Part shown: in pieces, positions 16,097-24,981 of the stretch
Position numbering within the stretch: position 1 is the first letter of the stretch
How the letters are laid out: each line of letters begins with the position of its first letter
Made by a program: the position numbers and the translations under genes
The notes under the pieces: generated by a model
The model's database searches: none
What the model was told of the DNA's origin: nothing
The model's input: only the letters and a program-made list of their open reading frames with translations
NCBI GenBank assembly: GCA_021324775.1
Contig: JAJPIM010000005.1
Coordinates: forward strand, 36,754 to 100,753
Direction: 5' to 3'
DNA from: Gemmatimonadota bacterium
Lineage (GTDB): Bacteria > Gemmatimonadota > Gemmatimonadetes > Gemmatimonadales > Gemmatimonadaceae
DNA length: 64,000 nt

Positions 16097-18592
16097 ATGG
16101 GAAATCTGCTGCGCGATCTACGGTACGGGGTTCGGACATTGTCGCGGAGTCCGGGGTTTGCCGTGGTCGCGATCCTGTCGCTCGCGCTCGGCATCGGCGC
16201 CAACACCGCGATCTTCGAGCTGCTCGACTCGGTGCGGATGCGGTCACTGCCGGTCCCCGAAGCGCAGCGTCTGGTGGAGGTGCGCCTGTCGAAGACGGAC
16301 AAGCTGCGGGGCAGCGTGCAGAGTTGGGACGCCGATTTCACGTACCCGCTCTGGGAGGCGCTCCGCGACCATGTTCCCGCCGCCATCCCAGGCGTCCTGG
16401 CGTGGGCAGGCGACGACTTCAACGTCGCGCCGGCAGGTTCGATACGGCACGCCCACGGCCTCTGGGTGAGCGGCGACTTCTTCACCGTGCTGGGTGTCCA
16501 GGCTGTCATTGGCCGAGTGTTCGGTGCCGGCGATGATCGCCGCGGCTGCGGATTGCCCGGGGCGGTGGTGAGCGACGCGTTCTGGCAGCGGGAGCTCGGC
16601 GGTGAGCGCAGCGCCATCGGCCGGATGATCACGATCGACGGACATCCCGTTCCCGTGATCGGCGTGACCCCCGCGTCATTTACCGGACTCGAGGTGGGCG
16701 CCCCATTCGATGTCGCACTCCCGCTCTGCTCGCAACCGCTGCTTGGCACCCGGTACAGCCTTCTCGATGATGGCACGATTTGGTGGCTCACCGTGATGGC
16801 GCGCCTCAGGGCCGACGCGACCGTGGCTCAGGCGTCGTCGGAGTTGGCGACGATCTCGCCGCAGATCTTCGCGGCGACGTTGCCGAAGAGCTACCCTCGT
16901 GAAAACATCCCCGACTATCTCGGACTCACACTCATCGCGCACCCGGCGGGCACCGGCGTGTCGTCACTCCGAGACCAGTACGGCGATCCCCTCTGGTTGA
17001 TGCTGGCGACTGCGGGATTGGTGCTGCTCATCGCGTGCACCAACCTCGCGAACCTGAGCCTGGCGCGCGCGACCGCGCGGGAGCGTGAGCTTGCGGTGCG
17101 ACTGGCGATCGGGGCGTCGCGCGGGCGTCTCATCCAACAGCTCACGGCAGAGGGTGTGTTGCTCGCCGCGGCCGGCGCAGGGATCGGGCTGTGGCTCGCG
17201 GGCGTCTTAGGACGGGTGCTCGTGTCGCTTCTCATTACGCAGGGGAACGACGTATTTCTCGATCTGCGGGCCGACTGGCGCGTGCTGCTATTCACGGTGG
17301 GAGTCGCGACCCTCACGTGTGTCGCGTTCGGGTGGGCACCCGCGTGGCGGGCGAGCAGTGTGTCGCCCAGTGCGACATTGTCGGCAGGAGGTCGCAGCGT
17401 GACCGATTGGAAGGGGATTGCGGTTCGGCGAGCGCTGGTGGGCGTGCAAGTGGCGCTCGCGCTCGCGCTGTTGTACGGTGGCGTGCTGTTTTCGCGGACC
17501 TTGTACAATCTCGTGACCGTCGATCCTGGGTTTCGGGCGGATGGCATAGTGTTGGCGGACGTGGACCTGACCGACGTACCGATCCCGAGAGAGCAGCGGG
17601 TGGCGTACAAGCAGGAGTTACTCGACCGGATCCGGGCGACGCCGGGAGTCGAAGCCAGCGCGGACGTGCGATTCTTGCCGATGGGTGGCGCTGGGGGCAG
17701 CAACATATTCTGGGCGGATGGCGCGGACTCGCGGACGGGGGCGAATGTCGGCGTCAATTGGGTGAGCCGGGACTATTTCAAGACGATGAAGACCTCCTTC
17801 GTGGCGGGCCGGGATTTCGATCGGCGGGACACCCCGGCTTCAGTGCCGGTCGTGATCGTAAACCGGGCGTTCGCGCGTCTGTTGGGGTTGGCGAATCCAG
17901 TGGGTACGCGCGTGCGGCGGGAGGCGACGCCATCCGATTCGGAAATGAGCTTCGACGTCGTGGGATTGGTCGGCGATACGCGGTACCGGGATCTGCATCA
18001 GGGGAACGTGCCGATCGTGTACTTCGCGACATCGCAGGATGCGCGGTTCACGAACTCGTATGTCCATCTCGTGGTTCGGTCGAACTCACAGGTGGCGGCG
18101 ACGACGTCGGCCATCCGCGACCGCGTGCACGAACTGAGTCCGATCGCGACGACCGAGTTCTACGAGTATCCGGTGGTGATACGGGACGGGTTGATGCGGG
18201 AGCGGCTCGTGGCGTCGCTGTCGGGATTCTTTGGCGTTTTGGCGGCTTTGCTGGCGACGATCGGGTTGTATGGGATGATGTCGTACCAAGTGTCGCGGCG
18301 CACGAATGAGATCGGGATCCGGATGACGTTAGGGGCCGATCCGCGAGAGATTGTGCGGATGGTGTTGCGGGAGGCGGGGCGGGTGTTTGGGGCTGGTGTG
18401 GGGGTCGGCGTGGTGATCTCGCTCGTTGGGGCGACGGCGGTGCGCGCGATGGTGTATGGTGTGCGGCCGTTCGATTTGCTGACGCTGGTGACGGTCGTGA
18501 CGCTGCTCGGTGCTGCGGGCGTAGCGGCGAGCTATCTGCCGGCGCGGCGGGCATCGAGGCTCGATCCGGCGGCCGCGTTGAGAGAGGGGTAG
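16097..18592 (+). CDS. ADOP-type ABC transporter permease (MacB/FtsX family)
   Basis: An 831-residue membrane protein of the duplicated orphan permease type. I choose ATG 16097 because family members start with a motif like MGNLLRDLRYGVRTLSRSPGF; ATG 16064 is possible. The first half has one membrane helix (VAILSLALGIGANTAIF), a MacB periplasmic domain, then three helices including LLIACTNLANLSLARATARERELAVRLAIGASRGRL. The second half repeats this layout and ends with NEIGIRMTLGADPREIVRMVLREAG and LPARRASRLDPAAALREG, the FtsX/MacB signature. No ATPase gene is adjacent, as usual for orphan ADOPs. Likely an efflux or lipoprotein-related exporter; substrate unknown. Confidence 0.92.
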   Translation: MGNLLRDLRYGVRTLSRSPGFAVVAILSLALGIGANTAIFELLDSVRMRSLPVPEAQRLVEVRLSKTDKLRGSVQSWDADFTYPLWEALRDHVPAAIPGVLAWAGDDFNVAPAGSIRHAHGLWVSGDFFTVLGVQAVIGRVFGAGDDRRGCGLPGAVVSDAFWQRELGGERSAIGRMITIDGHPVPVIGVTPASFTGLEVGAPFDVALPLCSQPLLGTRYSLLDDGTIWWLTVMARLRADATVAQASSELATISPQIFAATLPKSYPRENIPDYLGLTLIAHPAGTGVSSLRDQYGDPLWLMLATAGLVLLIACTNLANLSLARATARERELAVRLAIGASRGRLIQQLTAEGVLLAAAGAGIGLWLAGVLGRVLVSLLITQGNDVFLDLRADWRVLLFTVGVATLTCVAFGWAPAWRASSVSPSATLSAGGRSVTDWKGIAVRRALVGVQVALALALLYGGVLFSRTLYNLVTVDPGFRADGIVLADVDLTDVPIPREQRVAYKQELLDRIRATPGVEASADVRFLPMGGAGGSNIFWADGADSRTGANVGVNWVSRDYFKTMKTSFVAGRDFDRRDTPASVPVVIVNRAFARLLGLANPVGTRVRREATPSDSEMSFDVVGLVGDTRYRDLHQGNVPIVYFATSQDARFTNSYVHLVVRSNSQVAATTSAIRDRVHELSPIATTEFYEYPVVIRDGLMRERLVASLSGFFGVLAALLATIGLYGMMSYQVSRRTNEIGIRMTLGADPREIVRMVLREAGRVFGAGVGVGVVISLVGATAVRAMVYGVRPFDLLTLVTVVTLLGAAGVAASYLPARRASRLDPAAALREG

Positions 18593-18624
18593 TCTAAGTC
18601 GTCCTTGTTGGCCGGTACCCCGAT

Positions 18625-18639
18625 GGCCACTTGGTGGCC
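18625..18639. terminator. Possible stem-loop between convergent genes
   Basis: GGCCAC-TTG-GTGGCC hairpin 33 bp after the permease stop and about 240 bp before the end of the convergent island operon. There is no U-tract. The stretch 18593-18878 otherwise shows no gene. Confidence 0.35.
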
Positions 18640-18878
18640 TGGCGGGATGCTGGGCTAGACTCGACGCTGTGGCACGGTCGTCGCCCAGTAGCAAAGTCGC
18701 TTTCACCCGTCTCGCCCCTGTCCGATCCACCGCTCTTAGAACGACCCTCAATGAGATAGAAACACGCTGCGCATTTTCGCGGGTCGCACCGTGTAGACGC
18801 TGGTATCGTCCGGCCGCCTGTTGGATCTCCGAGCATGTGTCCAAACGGGATGAGCTCCAACCCATATTTCTCTCGAGA

Positions 18879-19919
18879 CTATCTCTCCGGGATACGGTTA
18901 ACCATCTGCCAAACGAAACTGGACCGACCGACGGCATCACCATGATTGACGAGCTGTTGCTGGACCAGTTGGCTAACAGCTGCCGCAAAATCACCGCGGC
19001 GTCCGACAGGATAGCCGTTGAAACGACCGTCCACCATTAGCGGCGGCGTCAAGAAGTGTGGCGCACCAGATAACGCGGTGAATTCCCTCGGAGCAATTAG
19101 CTCGGCCAGAGTAAAGATCCACCGTAGCAAGTTTAGAAAGCTCTCGGAACAGAAGGGAAATGCTAAGACAATCGGTGAATCGTATATGAACTTGGCAGGT
19201 CTTTGGACTTCTGGACGGCTAGGAAGAGCCAAGTATAGCAGCGGCTGATCGTCCGCTGCGAAGTATAGGCGTAAGTCGGACGTAACTACTCCATAGTGCT
19301 GCGAAAGGACGCGATAGTCTCTTAGTTGCCGTCCGCCGCGCTCCCAATAATCAACGATACAGCCGCAAACCTTCGCCGGAATTCCTCGAAGGCTGGCTTT
19401 CTTGAGTCGCTCCACGGCGGTACGCAGGCTGTCCGGTGGGTTCTTGAGGCCAAATATTCTTGAGACATAGCCCAAGGCACCATCCTGCGAGCGCACTGCC
19501 GCCTCGAGGAAAGTATCAATTGCAAAATTGACGGCATACGCCTCCTCATCATTCAGGATCATCTCTATCTGACCGGGCTTACTTGGTCCCCTACTGATAC
19601 GACTTTGCGCAAGATTGGCTTGTGCGGCCTCAAGTTGGCACAACGCATCAAATGCCGCCGCCAGCGCGTGCGGAAACTGAAAGAGGTTCAACTCACAGGT
19701 TTCCGCCAGGCTCCAAATGGAAAGCATCGCAGATCCAGGTAGCGATTTCACTGCTTCCCGATGTGGTTGATGCCGTAGTCGTATCAATTGACGTAACGCA
19801 CAGATCGGCGGCAAATTGAAAACGTCTTTGACACAAAACCCGGGTGCAGCGTCTGGCATCGCGCCTCCACCATAGGGTTCTATCGTCTGATAGGCTGTAA
19901 GTACAGTACTGCCTCGCAT
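18879..19919 (-). CDS. Unknown protein with HEPN-like R-x4-H motif (third gene of island operon)
   Basis: A 346-residue protein I do not recognise by family. It starts at ATG 19919, one base after the stop of the PIN gene (TGA-C-ATG), so it belongs to the same operon. It is largely helical: residues 131-157 form a long helix (NFAIDTFLEAAVRSQDGALGYVSRIF). After a second helix comes WERGGRQLRDYRVLSQHYG (192-210), where R203 and H208 give R-x4-H, the catalytic signature of HEPN RNases, placed as expected after the third helix. A helix near 255-280 follows (SFLNLLRWIFTLAELI). The HEPN call is inferred from motif and helix order. Base composition is clearly lower in GC than flanking genes, a sign of transfer. 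Confidence 0.6.
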   Translation of the reverse strand: MRGSTVLTAYQTIEPYGGGAMPDAAPGFCVKDVFNLPPICALRQLIRLRHQPHREAVKSLPGSAMLSIWSLAETCELNLFQFPHALAAAFDALCQLEAAQANLAQSRISRGPSKPGQIEMILNDEEAYAVNFAIDTFLEAAVRSQDGALGYVSRIFGLKNPPDSLRTAVERLKKASLRGIPAKVCGCIVDYWERGGRQLRDYRVLSQHYGVVTSDLRLYFAADDQPLLYLALPSRPEVQRPAKFIYDSPIVLAFPFCSESFLNLLRWIFTLAELIAPREFTALSGAPHFLTPPLMVDGRFNGYPVGRRGDFAAAVSQLVQQQLVNHGDAVGRSSFVWQMVNRIPER

Positions 19920-19920
19920 G

Positions 19921-20430
19921 TCATATCAGCCTGTCGTATGATGTGAACCCCTTGATGACAAATCGGTGTGAGGCAAGAACAGCCATGTCCGAATCCGCAT
20001 CCGCGACGGAGATGGCGCCGCTTTTTATGGCAAGGACGTAAATGTCTGGTGTGGTCAGTAGTCGGCTGGGGCCGAGCCGATCTAGAACAGCTCGACGAAA
20101 TGCTCTCCTTTCGTCGGATGCGACAGACCAACTGTTCAGAACAGCAAGCGCGAGGCAGGCCGATTCGCCAAGGCCCATGGAAACCCGAAGTTGCCCGAAG
20201 AGGGTCAACCCGATGGGGTCGGTCAGAATGGCGACGCTAACTGTGCCGTTTGATATTGCGTTAGAAAGGTGAACTGGCTGGTCGTCCGACTTGATTTCAG
20301 CGACAACTGCGTCTGGAACGACAAATCGATGACCCGGCAGAACGCCCAACAGGCCGAGCCTACCGGTGTGAATAAGGTTGATCAGAAGGTTTGCATCGGC
20401 CGCTACAACGACGAGTGGAGTTGCACTCAC
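19921..20430 (-). CDS. PIN-domain protein, predicted RNase toxin
   Basis: A 169-residue PIN-like protein with the full acidic set: D12 (VAADANLLINL), E45 (VPDAVVAEI), E89 (GLGESACLALA) and D106 (VASDERRAFRRA). PIN domains with these residues are Mg-dependent RNases and are common toxins. Its ATG overlaps the stop of the upstream XRE-ImmA/IrrE gene by 4 bp (20427-20430), a strong coupling signal, and the HEPN-like gene follows after one base. In this position it would be the toxin held in check by the fused regulator-protease. Confidence 0.82.
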   Translation of the reverse strand: MSATPLVVVAADANLLINLIHTGRLGLLGVLPGHRFVVPDAVVAEIKSDDQPVHLSNAISNGTVSVAILTDPIGLTLFGQLRVSMGLGESACLALAVLNSWSVASDERRAFRRAVLDRLGPSRLLTTPDIYVLAIKSGAISVADADSDMAVLASHRFVIKGFTSYDRLI

Positions 20431-21701
20431 CCGACCTCGCGAAGCTGCACTGGTTCGTCGTCGTCGTCTGATACTCCCGCGGCCGCCTGCAACGCGGTCA
20501 GGTCGCTCTCTGATAGCCCGACGAGCTCCCCTAACTCTACAAACCGGCCGCGTGAAATCAGGGAGCGCCTGTAGGCCTCAAGCGCCGTCGCCAGAAAATG
20601 CCGCTTGAATGCTGACGTACCTTGTGGCGCGTCATTGGGCGGCGGCGCCCGAAGTACATTATCCATTTCTTCCAGATACCGGCTTTGCTCACGCTCCCGA
20701 AGAGCATCTAGTTCTGGGTTCGATATTAGCCGAAGGTTCTTCAAACGATAGATCATTGCCATCCGACTGACCTTGAAATGATCAGCGGCACGGATGACAT
20801 CGTAACCCTGAACATCTTGACTCTTGGAGGGCGCCCGCCCCTCGACTCGGACAGGCGGCTCAACGTCATCGCCGTAGACCTCAGACAGCTCACGGCTGTT
20901 GAATCCCTTTCCGAGCCGATGAAACGCCTCCCGAACACCATCGGACGGCATTAAGAACGACGCAGCGAATGCATTTGCTCGAATCTCAATCAGATCATCA
21001 CGATTTTCTAGCTTGCTGATGGCGCCCCCACGAGAACGATCCATTAGCACGTGGGCGTACTCATGAGCGAAGGAAAAACGGTGGCGAGTCGCGGGATGAT
21101 TTGAGTTAACTACGACCAGTGGCCCAAAACCACGTCCCTGCAGCGTGAGCCCCGAGACGTCGTCGCTGAGCGATTCAAGGGCGGTCCGGACGCCCTGAGA
21201 TTCCAACAAATCTGAAATGCTCGGAATCGGCGCCCTGCCAAGCCCGAGTCTCGCACGCTCTTCCTCTCCCGCGTGCTCGCCTTGCTGAATTGCCACCCAG
21301 CGCGCAGACGGCAAAGGTGCCTCGTTGACTGCCACCGTACACAGTTTCTGAGGAAAACCAAGTAGGTTTTCCAGTTCCGTGAGTGCCCGCGCCTTATTCC
21401 ACCACGAGGTCAGAGCAGACCTCATCTCGGACGTTAGGCCTACGCCGGTCTGCGCGCGAAAAAATGCCCGCAGAGCGTTGTTGCCATCGACATTCGCGGA
21501 CAAAAGGTCGCGAATGTCTTGCCCGAAGAACGAGGCCAGGCGATCCAGCTCAAGGCTTGAGACAGCCCGGTTGCCAGCCTCGATCTGGGCGACCGTGGAT
21601 CGCGACAGAGACAGGTATTGCGCCACCTCCTCCTGCGTCATTGCCAATGCCTCCCGCGCAACACGAAGGCGTTGTCCGAGCTCCTTTTGCGTCAAGGCCA
21701 T
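20427..21701 (-). CDS. XRE-family regulator fused to ImmA/IrrE metallopeptidase
   Basis: A 424-residue fusion. Residues 5-60 are an XRE helix-turn-helix (LGQRLRVAREALAMTQEEV, LSRSTVAQIEAGNR). Residues about 120-330 are an ImmA/IrrE domain with zinc motif H213-E-Y-A-H217 (FSFAHEYAHVLM), the conserved EIRANAFAASFLMP, and the later VSRMAMIYRLKNLRLI. The C-terminal about 90 residues are acidic and end in DDDDEPVQ. ImmA and IrrE cleave cognate repressors (known from ICEBs1 and Deinococcus); fused XRE-ImmA proteins are predicted antitoxins or regulators. It is first in an operon with a PIN protein and a HEPN-like protein. Upstream, AAGGAA precedes the ATG at a suitable distance. Confidence 0.88.
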   Translation of the reverse strand: MALTQKELGQRLRVAREALAMTQEEVAQYLSLSRSTVAQIEAGNRAVSSLELDRLASFFGQDIRDLLSANVDGNNALRAFFRAQTGVGLTSEMRSALTSWWNKARALTELENLLGFPQKLCTVAVNEAPLPSARWVAIQQGEHAGEEERARLGLGRAPIPSISDLLESQGVRTALESLSDDVSGLTLQGRGFGPLVVVNSNHPATRHRFSFAHEYAHVLMDRSRGGAISKLENRDDLIEIRANAFAASFLMPSDGVREAFHRLGKGFNSRELSEVYGDDVEPPVRVEGRAPSKSQDVQGYDVIRAADHFKVSRMAMIYRLKNLRLISNPELDALREREQSRYLEEMDNVLRAPPPNDAPQGTSAFKRHFLATALEAYRRSLISRGRFVELGELVGLSESDLTALQAAAGVSDDDDEPVQLREVG

Positions 21702-22235
21702 CGCAAAATTCCTTGCTCAACGGCGCACGGAGTTATCGCAGGGGTGCGCGATCCGGCTGGTTCAGCGCAAAGCCGCCGCGAATCTAAAATACGAGAGTCG
21801 CCAGGGGTGGCGTCACGATTGCCTGCAATGTGCAACCCGCGAGCTCGAAGATGGCACAAGCTGGACACTATAGTCATGTCTGGTCGCGGTCTTAGAACGT
21901 TCACTTCCACCGACGCTTGCCGGGCGTAGGATGGTCGGCTCGCAATCCCCATTAGGCCATTACCGATTCAAACGCGGGAACTGGTCCGCGCAGCGAAACT
22001 CGGAGCGATCGCCAGACTCAGGTCTCCGGTCTAGAGTTGGAGCTAAAGGCGCAAGGACTTGCTGCCGGGTTAGGGTCACTCCTAAAGTCAATCCCGCCAA
22101 CACCTTCCGCATGAGCAAGATAGAACATATGTCACCAGTTGTCAATAAACGTCTGAACTGTTAGGTTTTCTAACACCAGACGCCGTAGCCACGGCGCCTA
22201 CTTCACATGTCAACCAGCATCGGGAGGCCCCCACA
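21702..22235. other. AT-richer island intergenic region
   Basis: A 534-bp region between the divergent island operon and the small plus-strand genes; it should hold promoters for both. A small palindrome GTTAG-GTTTT-CTAAC lies near 22161-22175. TTGTCA near 22140 could be a -35 for the plus-strand pair. No RNA gene or credible protein is seen. Confidence 0.5.
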
Positions 22236-22457
22236 ATGCCGAGACGTAGTCAGCAACCTGGCCTGGACAACCGCCACCGGGATGTCACCGGCGAAATTCG
22301 TCGAAAAAACGACACCACGAAAATTGGTACTCTGCGCAGGGTGTATGGAGACGACTTCGCCTCTGGGAATCGTTCCGACATGACCTTACGGACGTTATTG
22401 GAGGAATCCGGTGCGTCCTCTCTGACCGACTATCTAAAGACTCATCACCACGGATAG
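22236..22457 (+). CDS. Small conserved hypothetical protein
   Basis: A 73-residue protein from ATG 22236 with GGGAGG about 11 bp upstream. The N-terminal half is polar and basic. The C-terminal half (IGTLRRVYGDDFASGNRSDMTLRTLLEESGASSLTDYLK) is a pattern I recall from short hypothetical proteins scattered through bacteria, perhaps a small DNA- or protein-binding module. Function unknown. It lies 50 bp upstream of a second small gene and is probably co-transcribed with it. Confidence 0.65.
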   Translation: MPRRSQQPGLDNRHRDVTGEIRRKNDTTKIGTLRRVYGDDFASGNRSDMTLRTLLEESGASSLTDYLKTHHHG

Positions 22458-22507
22458 CCCCTCCTCTTATTGGATGTTTTCACGAGAAGCGGCCGTTAGG
22501 AGGCAAG

Positions 22508-22792
22508 ATGCCACGTTATAGAGTCGCGCACATCCGCCAGCAGGACGTCAACCTTGTAATAGTTCCCCTCGACGGGTCGTTCGGAAACAGAACAGACGCT
22601 GAGAAACATGCCGTCGTCACTGACCTTCAGTCGCGGGCGACGGCGGCGCGTCTGGCGGGTACGGTCGTTCCAGTCTGGGACGGTGGTGGTGGAAGGATGC
22701 GGTTCATTGCTCCCGTCAGCTGGCATCCGTTTTTCAAGAGCTTGGACATGCGTCGCGTCCACGCAAGCATGAACAAGGAACTGTCCTGGTGA
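22508..22792 (+). CDS. Small conserved hypothetical protein
   Basis: A 94-residue protein from ATG 22508 with a strong AGGAGG ribosome site at 22498-22503. The sequence begins RYRVAHIRQQDVNLVIVPLD and ends FIAPVSWHPFFKSLDMRRVHASMNKELSW. I have seen this pattern in small stand-alone hypothetical proteins of other bacteria, but no function is known to me. It appears to be the last gene of the low-GC island; a divergent repeat B hairpin follows about 20 bp after the stop. Confidence 0.7.
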   Translation: MPRYRVAHIRQQDVNLVIVPLDGSFGNRTDAEKHAVVTDLQSRATAARLAGTVVPVWDGGGGRMRFIAPVSWHPFFKSLDMRRVHASMNKELSW

Positions 22793-22809
22793 TCTCTGAG
22801 GTCAACGAC

Positions 22810-22838
22810 GGTGGGGCTGTCTCGGACGGCCCCGCGGC
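22810..22838. repeat. Divergent repeat B hairpin
   Basis: GGGGCTGTC and GACGGCCCC pair around TCG with one G-U wobble. The sequence is recognisably a decayed repeat B. Together with B- and A-like remnants at 22888-22975 it marks the right edge of the island and may act as a transcript end. Confidence 0.6.
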
Positions 22839-22943
22839 CGGACAAAAAACATTAGCGCGCGGACAACCGCGCTCTTGTCGCCAGGGGCCCTTACCAGGTC
22901 GGGATCGGCAACGCGTCGGCAACGGCCTACTGGAAGAAACGAC

Positions 22944-24956
22944 CTACGGGACGGTTCCGAACCGCTCTCGCATCATCGCCCGGAGGTCGATCGGGATGAT
23001 TGGCGGGGCCGGCGGGTAGACGACCGGCTGCTGGTCAGGCGTGCCAACTACCACACGTTCCATCTTGTCGCGGACGCCGCGGTCCAGGAATCGCGAGAGC
23101 TGATCCATGCTATAGTCCGCACCGCGGCGGTTGCCGTAGACCTGCAAGGGGTAGCTCACCGCCAAGTGGTGCCGGGCGCGCGTGAGGGCGACGTACATCA
23201 GACGGCGCTCCTCCTCCAGACCCGCGTCGTCGTTCAGCGCACGCGACGTCGGGAACCAGCCGTCCACCGCCCAGATCAGGAACACTGCGTCCCACTCCTT
23301 TCCCTTGGCGGAGTGCGCGGTGCTCAGCACGAGTACATCCTCGTCCTCGTGGTCGCCGACTGCCAGGTCGTGGGTGTTGGACGGCGGCTCGAGGGCCAGC
23401 GCGGCGAGGAACGCCGACCGGCTCGGGTAGCTGCCGGCGATCGTCTCCAACTGATCGAGGTCCGCGAGGCGCGGCTCGGCCTGGTCGTATCGCTCGCGCA
23501 GGATGTCGTCGTACAACTTTCGGACCCGAGCGATGTCGGCGCTCACGGTCTGCGTCGTCTCGCCCGACCGCAGCGTGTCGAGCAGCGCCACGAGCGACTC
23601 GTGCGCGGCACGAGCACGGGCTGGTGCGCGGTATCGGGCGAATGCGGCTGATTCCCACGCGGCCTGCGCCATTGCGGCGATCGCCGCACGCGCGGTCAGG
23701 TCGCCGATGCCGGGCAAGAGCAGCAGGATCCGATACCAACTCACCTCATCGCGCGGATTCTCCAACACCCGCAGGAACGCGAGCACGTCCTTGACGTGCG
23801 CCGCCTCCAGGAACCGCAGGCCACCCCACTTCTCGAACGGGATCTTCCGGTTCGTGAGCTCGATCTCGATCGCCGCCGACATGTAGCCCGCACGGAAAAG
23901 AACCGCCATCTCCCGGAGCGGGGTCCCGCTCTCGTACAGCTCCAGGATCCGGTCCACCACGAACCGCGTCTGCTCTTCCTCATCACGCGCCGTCACGAGC
24001 CACGGACGGTCACCGCCGGTGCGCGTCGTGAACAGGACTTTGGTGAAGCGCTCCTTGGCGCGCGAGATCAGCGTGTTGGTGGTATCGAGGATCGGTTGCG
24101 TCGAGCGGTAGTTCTGCTCCAGCGTGACGATGCTCGCCCCCTCGAACTGCTGCGGGAAATCGAGGATGTTGCGGAAACTCGCCCCGCGGAACGAATACAC
24201 GCTCTGGGCATCGTCGCCGACCACGGTCACGTTGCGGTGGTTCCGGCACAGGCCACGCAGCACGCGCGCCTGCAACAGGTTCGTGTCCTGGTACTCGTCC
24301 ACCAGGATGTGGTCATAGAGCGACGCGATCCGGTTCGCGACCTCGGGTGAATGCTCCAGCATCCCAGCCCAGAACAGCAGCAGGTCGTCGTAGTCCACCA
24401 GGTTGCGCGCGCCCTTCCGCGTGGTGTAGTCCGCGAAGATCCGCGTGAAATCCGGCAAAAATCCCGCGAACTGTGGGTACTCCTCGGCGAGTATGGTCCC
24501 CACCGGAATCTCGGTGTTCACGTGCCGCGAGTAGACCCGTTGGAGGGTCTCCTTCTTGGGGAATCGCTTGGTCTTGTCACCATAGCCCAACTGCACGCGG
24601 GCCATGTGCATCAGATCCGCCGAGTCCTCTTGATCCATGATGGTGAAATCGTTCGCGATTCCAGCCGCCGCGCCATACCGGCGGAGCAGGCGATGCGCGG
24701 TCGCGTGGAATGTCCCGCCCTGCACCTTGTGGCACGCGGCGCCGACCAGCCGCTCGACTCGGCCCAGCATCTCCTGCGCCGCTCGACGAGTGAACGTCAG
24801 GAGGAGGATCCGCTCGGGCTTCACTCCGCGCTGGATCAGGTGCGCTACGCGATGCACCAGGGTCCGCGTCTTGCCCGTTCCCGCGCCCGCGATGATCAGG
24901 AGCGGACCGTCACCGTGCGTCGCCGCCGCGAGTTGCGCAGGGTTGAGATCGGACAT
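22944..24956 (-). CDS. UvrD/PcrA-type ATP-dependent DNA helicase
   Basis: A 670-residue superfamily 1A helicase from ATG 24956. The P-loop is AGAGTGKT (23-30). Other motifs are LLTFTRRAAQEML (Ia), LVDEYQDTNLLQ (II), VVGDDAQSVYSFRGA (III), LEQNYRSTQPIL (IV), VLSTAHSAKGKEWDAVF (V) and RLMYVALTRARHHL (VI). It is a 3'-5' helicase for repair or rolling-circle clearing; it is somewhat shorter than UvrD and lacks the long PcrA C-terminus. Its final residues (about MMRERFGTVP) are encoded by a decayed repeat B, so the stop has been set by a repeat insertion. Confidence 0.92.
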   Translation of the reverse strand: MSDLNPAQLAAATHGDGPLLIIAGAGTGKTRTLVHRVAHLIQRGVKPERILLLTFTRRAAQEMLGRVERLVGAACHKVQGGTFHATAHRLLRRYGAAAGIANDFTIMDQEDSADLMHMARVQLGYGDKTKRFPKKETLQRVYSRHVNTEIPVGTILAEEYPQFAGFLPDFTRIFADYTTRKGARNLVDYDDLLLFWAGMLEHSPEVANRIASLYDHILVDEYQDTNLLQARVLRGLCRNHRNVTVVGDDAQSVYSFRGASFRNILDFPQQFEGASIVTLEQNYRSTQPILDTTNTLISRAKERFTKVLFTTRTGGDRPWLVTARDEEEQTRFVVDRILELYESGTPLREMAVLFRAGYMSAAIEIELTNRKIPFEKWGGLRFLEAAHVKDVLAFLRVLENPRDEVSWYRILLLLPGIGDLTARAAIAAMAQAAWESAAFARYRAPARARAAHESLVALLDTLRSGETTQTVSADIARVRKLYDDILRERYDQAEPRLADLDQLETIAGSYPSRSAFLAALALEPPSNTHDLAVGDHEDEDVLVLSTAHSAKGKEWDAVFLIWAVDGWFPTSRALNDDAGLEEERRLMYVALTRARHHLAVSYPLQVYGNRRGADYSMDQLSRFLDRGVRDKMERVVVGTPDQQPVVYPPAPPIIPIDLRAMMRERFGTVP

Positions 24957-24981
24957 GCCGGAATTATAGCTGTGGGGCGAT

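Noticed and set aside
18879..22792. Integrated prophage or ICE
   Set aside because: ImmA/XRE genes hint at one, but there is no integrase, structural or mobilisation gene and no tRNA or direct-repeat attachment site.
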